A DNA stretch of 64,000 nucleotides from assembly GCA_030674185.1 (NCBI GenBank), contig JAPXFY010000022.1, forward strand, positions 45,851,398 to 45,915,397, read 5' to 3'. Source of the DNA: Monoplex corrugatus. Taxonomy: Eukaryota; Mollusca; Gastropoda; Littorinimorpha; Ranellidae. The translations under genes and the position numbers were made by a program. Positions 35,921 to 44,438 of the stretch are shown here, piece by piece. Under the pieces are notes generated by a model. That model was not told where the DNA came from. It did not search any database and was given only the letters and a program-made list of their open reading frames with translations. Each line of letters starts with the position of its first letter. The stretch's first letter is position 1.

Positions 35921-36299
35921 GAAAAAAAATGCCTTACAATTTCTTAAGTTCTCATACTGTCAATTTTTTTTCTGGTTCTTCGTGTAGCTTTTATCAGAGA
36001 AGATACTGAGTCGGTTTCTGCACGTAGGGACTTTATTAGTCATTGCTCAAGGATTGCAGCATTAGTTCTATCGGAACTGCTTTAACGAACTTTTATTATT
36101 CATTATTCAAGAAGAGTAGTATTAGCATCTCATTAGACGTGTCTGAGAGATAGCGCTTCCTATTGTGCATATGTATTAGAAAGCAAACGCGACAACAACA
36201 AAAAGGCAGGTTGCTTTTTGTGTGTGTGTGTGTGGGTCAAATGATCAAGTGGGTCAAATGATACAAGATTTCTCTGAAGACAAGTCAAGTCTCATCAGT

Positions 36300-36475
36300 C
36301 GTGGCATTAACACCATAATTATAATAGCAACAACAGCAATAATAATGATGATAATAACAATACTAATAATCAGAAGAATAGTAATAATGACAATAATAAT
36401 AATAATAGTAATAATAATAACAATAATAATTACAGTATTTATACGGCGCCAAATCTTGACAATTCAAATCAAAGC
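36300..36475. repeat. (AAT)n tract ending at a TTTATACGGCGCC word
   Basis: ATAATAAT repeats run to 36430, then TTTATACGGCGCCAAATCTT. This is the third AT-trinucleotide tract in the window attached to such a GCGC word. The stretch 35920-36300 has no feature beyond a short GT tract. Confidence 0.75.
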
Positions 36476-36529
36476 GCACTCACGCACCAGGCATACGTAT
36501 GCAATCGACAAAGACCACCTTACAATATT

Positions 36530-36784
36530 TAACCCTTTGACTCCCGCACCCTCTCCACCAACTGCTAAAACTTAACCCTTTGACTCCCTCACCCTATCCA
36601 CCAGGAAGCTGGTGGATAGGGTGAGGGAATCAAAGGGTTTAAGTTTTTGCTTTGCTAGCATGGATGACAATGCAGGGTGCTGGTTAACAGGGTGCGGGAG
36701 TCAAAGGGTTAAATTTTTGCTTTGCTAGCATGGATGGCAATGCAGGATGCTGGTGGACAGGGTGCGGGAGTCAAAAGGTTAATT
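36530..36784 (-). mobile_element. TTAA foldback element, reverse orientation, two 70-bp units
   Basis: Order on +: TTAACCCTTTGACTCCCGCA half unit, palindromic core 36572-36640 (GACTCCCTCACCCTATCCAC / GTGGATAGGGTGAGGGAATC), two 70-bp units, and AAAGGTTAA at the end. A clean example of the element in the orientation opposite to 40738. Confidence 0.88.
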
Positions 36785-37104
36785 AATACACCGATTGAGG
36801 GAAAGAAGTAGTTGTAGAATTCATCGTTGGGGAAAAGAGATGGGTTTTTAAAGTGGATTTAAAAGCAGAAAGGGTTGGTGTTAGTCGAAGGCAGAGCAGA
36901 AGTCTATTCCAGGCTGACTGACACCATCAAATGGGAAGACATCGCTGGCGTTGACAACAGCGCACAGTCACATATGAACAGCACATAAAATCCAAAACAA
37001 GTGTGACCGCCCGCGTTCAAGCAAGCAGGAGCCAGAAATTCATGACAGCAGAGCCAGAACGTGTGTTTTGATACAACCGGACAAGTACAGAATGGGTTGC
37101 TGTT

Positions 37105-37302
37105 TAACCCTTTGACTCCCGCACCCTGTCCACCAGCAGCCTGCATTGTTAACCATGCTAGCAAAGCAAAAACTGAACACTTTGACTCCCACATCCTATC
37201 CACCAACTTCCCATAGGATAGGAAGCTGGTGGATAGGGTGAGGGAGTCAAAGAGTTAAGTTTTTGCAGTTGGTCGATAGGGTGTGGGAGTTAATGGGTTA
37301 AC
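37105..37302 (+). mobile_element. TTAA foldback element, one 70-bp unit
   Basis: TTAACCCTTTGACTCCCGCA, one 70-bp unit, core 37178-37258, half unit, GGGTTAA at 37296-37302. About 198 bp, which is the minimal complete form. Confidence 0.88.
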
Positions 37303-37309
37303 GGAAGAG

Positions 37310-38175
37310 GGACCAGCAGAGGCAGAGCCCAAGGCCAAAGGACACCTTCCAGTGCAGTGTCTGCAGAAGTACATGTGTCTTCAGGATCTGTCTTGTGTCC
37401 CGGTGAACATGAAAACCCATATCAGGGCGATGAGGGACAGTGTGTCTTCTCCTTCTGTAAGATCAACAGGGAGAGTTATGTAAGATCAACAGGGAGAGTC
37501 CATCATCGTTATCATCATCGTCGTCGTCATCATCATCATCATCATCTGGCGATGAGGGACAGTGTGTCTTCTCTTCTGTCAGATGGACAGGAAGAGTCCT
37601 TCATCATCATTGTCATCATCATCGTTGTGGTCATCATCATCGTCGTCGTCGTCATTATCCTCGTTATCATCGTCGTTGTCGTCGTCATCATCATCGTTGT
37701 CACTGTCATCATCATTATCGTCGTCGTCGTCATCATCATCATTGTCGTCTTCATCATCATCATCATTGTGGTCATCATCATCATCGTCGTCATCATCGTC
37801 GTTGTCGTCGTCATCATCATCGTGGTCGTCGTCGTTGTCACCGTCATCATCATTGTCATCATCATTATCGTCGTCGTCGTCATCATCATCATCATCATTG
37901 TCGTCGTCGTCAGACGATGAGCGACAGTGTGTCTTCTTATTTGTCATTTTGACAGGGAGAGTCCATCATCATCCTCGTCATCATTATCATCATCATCTTT
38001 TTCATCGTCGTTGTCATCATCATCATAATCATTGTCGTTGTCCCCGTCAATGTCATCGTCGTCGTCATCATCAGCATCGTCGTCATCACCATCATCATTA
38101 TCGTCGTCGTTGTCATCATCACCATCGTCGTCGTTGTCGTCGTCACCATCAACGTCATCATCATCGACACTATCC
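37310..38175. repeat. (ATC)n/(GTC)n arrays separating a thrice-repeated coding-like fragment
   Basis: Three related segments start near 37426, 37550 and 37913 (GATGAGGGACAGTGTGTCTT, then ACAGGGAGAGTC). They are separated by long ATC/GTC trinucleotide runs (37500-37545, 37598-37905, 37960-38170). The first segment and 60 bp upstream resemble a decayed C2H2 finger, but this is weak. Confidence 0.8.
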
Positions 38176-38284
38176 GTATAGAGTTGTAAGTGGGTCGGGG
38201 TGCGTTGTTCATTTACCAAGCTGTAAAAACCGGTCAGTGTGTATATACTATACAGCTTTGACAGGAGGTAGATGCTGTGTGCAG

Positions 38285-38478
38285 AGCACCCACCGGAAGA
38301 GCCAGAGAGCCAGAGCCAGAGAGCTGTTCATGAGAGCCGAGAGAGCGGTGGTGGCCAGCTGCCGGTTGATTCCCGACCATCGCCCCAGCCTGCGGACGGA
38401 GCTGAGGAAGAACATCTGAGGTCACAGCTGAAGGAGCTGGAAGAAATGGCTGCTCGCAAAGAGAAGGAGAGAGAGCAG
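38285..38478 (+). CDS. MYND-finger protein gene, coiled-coil exon
   Basis: Short coding exon between acceptor GCTGTGTGCAG|AG and donor GAGCAG|GTAGTG. The acceptor at 38282-38284 is preferred over the nearby in-frame ATG at 38272 because only it restores the GAG codon split with the previous exon. The exon encodes an acidic/Gln-rich segment (HPPEEPESQSQRAV) followed by a heptad-like charged helix, LRSQLKELEEMAARKEKEREQ spread over about 38416-38478. The next exon continues this helix with LLMLHKRKAEMLNLMKSK. A dimerising coiled coil is therefore likely (inference). The donor GTAGTG is weaker than those of neighbouring exons. Confidence 0.72.
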
Positions 38479-38514
38479 GTAGTGTTTGCTGGACGTGGTT
38501 TGGGTGTGAGCGAT

Positions 38515-38593
38515 CTCTCTCTTTCAGTCTGTATGTCTTTCTCTGTGTCTGTCTCTCTCTGTCTCTGTCTGTCTGTCTCTCTGTCTCAGTCTC

Positions 38594-38625
<32 letters not shown>

Positions 38626-38627
38626 AG

Positions 38628-38706
<79 letters not shown>
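38515..38706. repeat. (CT)n microsatellite
   Basis: Begins 36 bp after the donor of the 38478 exon; 100 bp of it is uninterrupted TC. The stretch 38706-39110 shows no gene. Confidence 0.95.
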
Positions 38707-38709
<3 letters not shown>

Positions 38710-39111
38710 ATACATATAGATACATTGCTTGTTTTCTGTTGTGTACATTCATTTGATCTATGAGAAGAAAAAAAAAACCAAGCCACGTGGTCTCAAAGGT
38801 GGGAAAAAATCACTCTTTCTTTTCTATAGAAAGAGATCATTTGTTAACTGAAATAGATATCCCGCTTGTCGTTTGAACTGTTTGAAATGTGTAGCAAAGG
38901 TCTGTATGTTGCAATATGTTGCTGCACAGTCTGCTTACTCCATCTTTGACGGGCGTTCATGCTGTGTGTGTGTGTTCGTGTTTCTGTTAGCCAATGGACG
39001 CCGGCTTACACGCTCTGTAACGTGCGTCTTTGATTTTCTGTTCTGCGTGTGCATACACACATGTACACGCACAAAGGGCGTACAGGCTTTTAGCAGCTTG
39101 CACGTACGCCG

Positions 39112-39310
39112 ACCTAGGAGATTGGAAATATCTTCACTGTTTACCCTCCAGACTGGAAATATCTTCACTGTTTACCCTCCAGACTGGAAATATCTTCACT
39201 GTTTACCCTCCAGACTGGAAATATCTTCACTGTTTATCCTCCAGACTGGAAATATCTTCACTGTTTACCCTCCAGACTATTTACTCTCCAGACTGACTGG
39301 AAATTTCTTC
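39112..39310. repeat. 31-bp tandem repeat
   Basis: About six copies of GACTGGAAATATCTTCACTG plus TTTACCCTCCA, the last ones degenerate. Confidence 0.93.
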
Positions 39311-39334
39311 ACCATTTACCATCCAGGCTGAAGG

Positions 39335-39410
39335 TGGACCAGCACGATTGAACCCAGGATTTCCCATTGGAAGCACGACGTTTTACCCACTGGAGGATCA
39401 GGCCCAGAGC
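39335..39410 (-). mobile_element. tRNA-like SINE head
   Basis: Minus strand: CTGATCCTCCAGTGGGTAAAA, then TCCTGGGTTCAATCGTG. These are A- and B-box-like words at tRNA spacing. No stem closure was verified, so it is a SINE head rather than a tRNA gene. Confidence 0.45.
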
Positions 39411-39656
39411 AACATTTGTTTTATCGATTGATGGACCAGAAAGTGCCATGTGGCTGAAGTAGGCCTATAGCTGCTTTGAAATGGTTTGGTGTTTTCTGTG
39501 AATTGTGTATGGACAAAAGATTTCACAAGTGTTTGGTTCGGTGATACTCAAAACATGCGTTGACTTGAGAAAGGACAGATGGCGTTTTCTGTAGGAAAGT
39601 TTGCTTTGTGTGTGCGCGCGCGCGCGTGTGTGTGTGTGTGTGTGTGTGTGATGGTC

Positions 39657-40200
39657 TTTGATTTAATGTCTATTCACTAAAGTGATTTTAAACAACAACA
39701 AAAAACAAAGCAAAAAAAAAAAAGTGGGGATACATGAGGAGTGAAGAGGATATTTGGAAATGGTTAATCTTCAGGAATGAGAAAAGAACCAGAAAACAAC
39801 TGTGCCGAAGACGGGAAGGAAACATTCACAAATGACGTTATCATGATTAACGATTGAAACAGTAAAATTGGCAAACCATAACATTGAACATGTGAAATAA
39901 CGGCGCATTAAAGATAATTTGCTATAGCACTTTTTGACAGGCTAACAAAAAATTCATATGTTAAGGATGGTGAGACAAATATGTCAGAACTGTCTTCGTA
40001 GATAGTGTAAGAATATGTCGTTTTACCCGAACGCATGAAAGAATATGACTTTGTGTTATCTTCTTTCCACACAGACACACTATATTCCTGGTGTATTTTG
40101 TTTTGAATGCATCAAGTTTCCACCTATGCGTAAGGGATTGTATACTTCTGCTGGCAGGAAACTGCTTAGGTGTTTTGCTAATTTCAAAGTTCATGTAACA
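39657..40200 (-). pseudogene. C-terminal end of the second non-LTR retrotransposon, copy 2
   Basis: Inverted counterpart of 23935-24432. Its frame also starts MNFEISKTPK and contains CLCGKKITQSHILSC, and it ends in the same small hairpin and ATTAAATCAAAGACC, followed by a CA-type tail (GT at 39610-39650 on +). A frameshift after about 70 codons alters the end of the frame. Confidence 0.72.
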
Positions 40201-40224
40201 TATTCGTACTTTTTCTGTTTATCT

Positions 40225-40712
40225 TGAAACTTGTTCAAAATCACTGACCAACATTGTGCATGTCTGTATCTCTCAGGCCTGGTTGACGCCAGAGCACAGA
40301 TTATGAAAACAGTGTGTGAGTGTGTGCGGGGTGTCTTTTTTTGGGGGGGAGGGAGGTGTTTGTTTTGTTGTTGTTTTTCTGCCTAGCCATCGTCTGTGTT
40401 GCTTCAGAATCAGAACCTCTACTTGGCTCATTTGGCTTCTCCAACACAACCTCTAAACTTATCAAAGCTGAGGTCACTGTAGGTGCAGAGCGTGAAGGGT
40501 CACAGAATTGGGGAAAGTTTCTTTTTACGGTGCTGTGATGACGAGAATAGAGACGATAGAGATGACTACGGGGATCCATGTAGGGTTGAGACAGTGTGGC
40601 AAGGCTTAGGCTAAGCTCTACGCTCTGTTTCCATGATCTATACTATGGCGTCAACCAGGCCTGAGAGATACAGACACGCACGGTGTTGGTCATTGATTTT
40701 GAACAACACCCT
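40225..40712. mobile_element. inverted pair of SINE family A fragments
   Basis: 40227-40290 (+) and 40650-40712 (-) are inverted copies (TGTATCTCTCAGGCCTGGTT and its complement, about 58 of 61 matching), enclosing 350 bp of unrecognised sequence. Confidence 0.75.
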
Positions 40713-41427
40713 CAATGATACATTCGTGAAATGTATATTAACCCTTTGACTTCTGCATCCTGTCCACCAGCATCCTGCATTGTCAACCACGCTAGCAAAG
40801 CAAAAACTTAACCCTTTGACTCCCGCACCCTGTCCACCAGCATCCTGCATTGTCAACCATGCTAACAAAGCAAAACCTTAACCCTTTGACTTCTGCACCC
40901 TGCCCACCAGCATCCTGCATTGTCAACCATGCTAGCAAAGAAAAAAATTAACCCTTTGATTTCCTGACCCTGTCCACCAGCATCCTGCATTGTCAACCAT
41001 GCTAGCAAAGCAAAAAACTTAAACCTTTGACTCCCGCACCCTGTCCATTAACATCCTGCATTGTCAACCATGATAGCAAAGCAAAAACTTAACCCTTTGA
41101 CTCTTGCACCCTGTCCACCAACATCCTGCATTGTCAACCATGATAGCAAAGCAAAAAAACTTAACCCTTTGACTCCGGCACCCTGTCCGTTACCATCCTG
41201 CATTGTCAACCATCATAGCAAAGCAAAAACTTAACCCTTTGACTTCCTCTCTCTATCCACCAGCTTCCTGCAGGACAGGCAGGAAGCTGGTGGATAGAGA
41301 GAGGAAGTCAAAGGGTTAAGTTTTTGCAGTTGGTGGATAGGGTACGGGAGGCAAAAGGTTAAACTGTGTGGTCCGAGTCTTCTTATCGAGCCCATAGCGC
41401 AACCCATCTGAGGGTAGGAGCCGGTTG
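40575..41427 (-). mobile_element. SINE family A, copy 3, split by a TTAA foldback element
   Basis: The SINE body on the minus strand runs 41427-41366 and resumes 40738-40575. Compared with copies at 13030 and 28298, the break falls at ATGTAT / CTGTGTGG, where the other copies have about eight bases (GAGACTCG) in between. Confidence 0.75.
40738..41366 (+). mobile_element. TTAA foldback element, seven 70-bp units (largest copy)
   Basis: Units start ACCCTTTGA at 40741, 40811, 40881, 40951, 41022, 41092 and 41164 (period 70-72). Then comes a perfect 40-nt palindrome, 41231-41270 against 41280-41319 with a 9-nt loop, then the half unit AAGTTTTTGCAGTTGGTGGA and GGTTAAA. TTAA lies at nearly every unit junction. 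Confidence 0.92.
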
Positions 41428-41429
41428 AC

Positions 41430-42010
41430 TTTGTCAATAGTTTAATATGTAGACTCCTTTTCTGACATGTCAGAGCGAAATCTCTGCTACAGTATGACAG
41501 TAGACTGTACGACCTGCACCTGTCTCCGCTGCCTTGTGGGTTATCCCTTGGGTGGGGAAAGGCTGTGGGAGTAAACCCAGACAGAAAATCCTGCAGCCGC
41601 ATATTGCATAAAGGGCATTGCCACAGAGCACTGCTTGTGATTCTGTCCATATGCTGTGACTTGCTATCCACTGTTCAGCCGTCTGTGTCTCCTATGAGAA
41701 CAGCTGTCTTACCTCGGTTTGCCCTGGACTTGTGAAGGCAGGTGGAGAGAGTTGCTGAGGCTCTGCGCAAACAACAGCAACTTACATATGCGCATGGCAC
41801 CTAGCACCGCCAAGCGCTAGGTCGGACTTTATCGACCACGATAGTCAACCGTATAGACTCCTTTCCAGAGGCTCTCTGTACTAGTAACCACGTAATCCAG
41901 TACCCCCGGCGCTTGTACGGACTGAACCCCCCCCCCCCCCCCCAAAAAAAAAAAATACAGCTCTGTAGATGGGTGGTCCTGGCCAGGCCCAGTTTGTCCA
42001 AGACACGCCA
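41430..42010. other. low-copy sequence, no gene assigned
   Basis: A minus-strand open frame through 41440-41671 has mixed composition (CPLCNMRLQDFLSG) but no splice context or recognised motif. It may be mobile-element debris. C-run and A-run at 41928-41955. Confidence 0.4.
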
Positions 42011-42535
42011 TAGGTTGATAAGTTTAAATATCTAGGAACAATCATCTCACCAGACGGCAGATGCACATCAGAAATAGCCAGCAAAATCGGCCAAGCCAAA
42101 ACAGCATTCAAGAAGATGAAAGGCGTTCTTACCAACAAATATCTATCAATTAACATCAGGAAGAGAGTTCTTGAATGTTGTATAGAACCGATAATGTTAT
42201 ACGGTTGTGAGACGTGGACAGTCAACAAACAAAGCCAGAACAAGACTGAGGCAGCCGAGATGTGGTTTCTAAGAAGAATGTTGAGAATTCCATGGACAGC
42301 AAAGAAAACAAACAAGACAGTCTTAATGGAGGCAGACACAAGAAGATCATTGATAAGGATGATTAGGAAAAGACAGGCAACATTTATAGGCCATTTTATG
42401 AGGAAAAGGGAATTGGAGCACCTGGTCACAACGGGAAAGCTGGAAGGAAAGAGAGCACCAGGTAGACCCAGGGAGAAAATACTAGACGGACTTGCAGGGT
42501 GGCTGAAGACAAAGAGGGTGGAAGATATGCTTGTC
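42011..42535 (+). pseudogene. non-LTR retrotransposon reverse transcriptase C-terminal fragment (left arm of an inverted pair)
   Basis: In-frame from 42014: FKYLGTIISPDGRCTSEIAS, then LTNKYLSINIRKRVLECCIE, YGCETWTV, AAEMWFLRRML, RKRQATFIGHFM, RAPGRPREKILDGL. The frame is intact for 170 codons, but the catalytic core and the 3' end are missing. Confidence 0.87.
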
Positions 42536-42826
42536 TTCAGCCACTCTGCAAGTCAGTCCAATATCTTTTCCCTGGGTCTACCTGGTGCTCTCTTTCCCTC
42601 CAACGTTCCTGTTGTGACTAGGTGCTCCAATTCCCTTTCCTCACAAAATGGCCTATAAGTGTTGCCTGTCTTTTCCTAATCTTCCTTATGAATGATCTTC
42701 TTGTGTCTGCCTCCATCAAGACTGTCTCGTTTGTTTTCTTTGCTATCCATGGAACTCTCAACATTCTTCTTAGAAACCACATCTCGGCTGCCTCAATCTT
42801 GTTCTGGCTTTGCTTGTTGACTGAGG
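42528..42826 (-). pseudogene. same retrotransposon fragment, inverted (right arm)
   Basis: Inverted copy of about 42220-42508, joined through a spacer of about 20 bp, so the two form a hairpin with arms of about 290 bp. Confidence 0.87.
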
Positions 42827-42999
42827 GGAAGATAGGAAAAAAAACCTATGGACTGACAACATTGCAGAATGGACATAGAAATCGTTTTACAAAGATCCAG
42901 GTTTTGGCGCACAACCAACGTGGCTTGTGGAATCTGATGAACAGTTCTTTGGCTCGACGCCCCAATGATCCTTCACGGAATTAAGGGAAAAGAAAAGAA

Positions 43000-43165
43000 T
43001 ATTTAACCCCTTGACTTCCGCACCCTGTCCACCAGCTGTAGAACCTTAACCCTTTGACTCCCTGGTGGAAAGGGTGAGGGAGTCAAAGGGTTAAGGTTTT
43101 GCTTTGCTAACGTGGTTGACAATGCAGGATACTGTTGGAGAGGGCACGGGAGTCAAAGGGTTAAA
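43000..43165 (-). mobile_element. TTAA foldback element, shortened core
   Basis: TTAACCCCTTGACTTCCGCA half unit, core reduced to GACTCCCTGGTGGAAAGGGTG, one 70-bp unit, GGGTTAAA. The stretch 43165-43640 that follows is AT-rich and holds no recognised feature. Confidence 0.8.
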
Positions 43166-43649
43166 ATAATTCTACGTACAACTTTTACTCTACGCTTGAA
43201 AATGAGCATCAAATCAGATGACAGTGTTCTTGAAATGCTTTGAGGGGATGACCGTGGTTGATTTTAAAAATTTTGATTAAAAATGACTCAACTTTCATAC
43301 ACACGATGCTGTCGATATAATATCTGAACGGTATTCATAGTAAATGAAGAATTGTAAAGCGAAACGTTATAGCGTTATAAATATTGATGAAAACCTGTAA
43401 TACTTTCACTCGCGACTTTTTTAGTGCCGGGAGGTATCATTTTTTTTAAAAGCCCACGTCCCTGGTGCTGCTTGCGCGATTTCTGAGTGGTTTTCATCAT
43501 TATAAAGAGCGTAAATATTTTGTTACAAAATGTCATAGATTAAAACCACTATCGTCTGACTTGATACTTCTTTCGTGGCGGATGATGGCATTTTCGCTTC
43601 AGAGGAAGTTATCGATTAAAGATCACCGCCCCCAGCTACCGCTGCTGCT

Positions 43650-44010
43650 GACAGAAAACACTACTGAGAAACAGAAAACGCTACCCAGTGACAGAAAACA
43701 CTGCCCAGTGACAGAAAACACGACCTAGTGATAGAAAACACTACCCAGTGACAGAAAACACGACCTAGTGATAGAAAACACTGCCGCAAAAGACTAGATA
43801 AAAACAACCCGTACAGAAACGACCTAGTGATAGAAAACACTGCCCAGTGACAGAAAACACGACCTAGTGATAGAAAACACTGCCCAGTGACAGAAAACAC
43901 GACCTAGTGATAGAAAACATTACCCAGTGACAGAAAACACGACCTAGTGATAGAAAACACTGCCCAGTGACAGAAAACACTTCTCAGTGACAGAGAACAC
44001 AACCCACAGG
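43650..44010. repeat. about 22/44-bp tandem repeat (AGTGACAGAAAACACGACCT)
   Basis: Alternating CTGCCCAGTGACAGAAAACA and CGACCTAGTGATAGAAAACA monomers forming a dimeric repeat, interrupted once at 43785-43822. Confidence 0.92.
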
Positions 44011-44146
44011 AAACTTAACAACTAGAAACCAAACGAAAAAAATCAGTGGTACAAAGAAGATGTAGTATCTGGAATCAAATGATCAAATTTGAGCATGGCT
44101 GTACGCTTCATTCTCATAATACTTACTCTCGCACACGCACACACGT

Positions 44147-44313
<167 letters not shown>

Positions 44314-44438
44314 CCCTCCCTCTTTTCACGCACTTACGAAGTAATTAAGATGCTTTTCACATTCATACCTCAAAAGTATTGTTCTCGTGCCTACACAACC
44401 ACTGCTCGTTATTCACCATCTATTCTTGACGTCCACAG

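Noticed and set aside
38272..38284. ATG at 38272 as the start of a new gene
   Set aside because: The acceptor at 38284 restores the codon split with the upstream exon, so the ATG is intronic.
41440..41671. Minus-strand protein frame with CPLC and CRSYS words
   Set aside because: No splice context, no second half of a zinc motif, partly overlaps repeat sequence; not called as a gene.
42824..42984. Plus-strand frame with KTYGLTTLQNGHRNRF
   Set aside because: Only about 50 codons beyond a LINE fragment, with no splice sites or known motif; too short to support.
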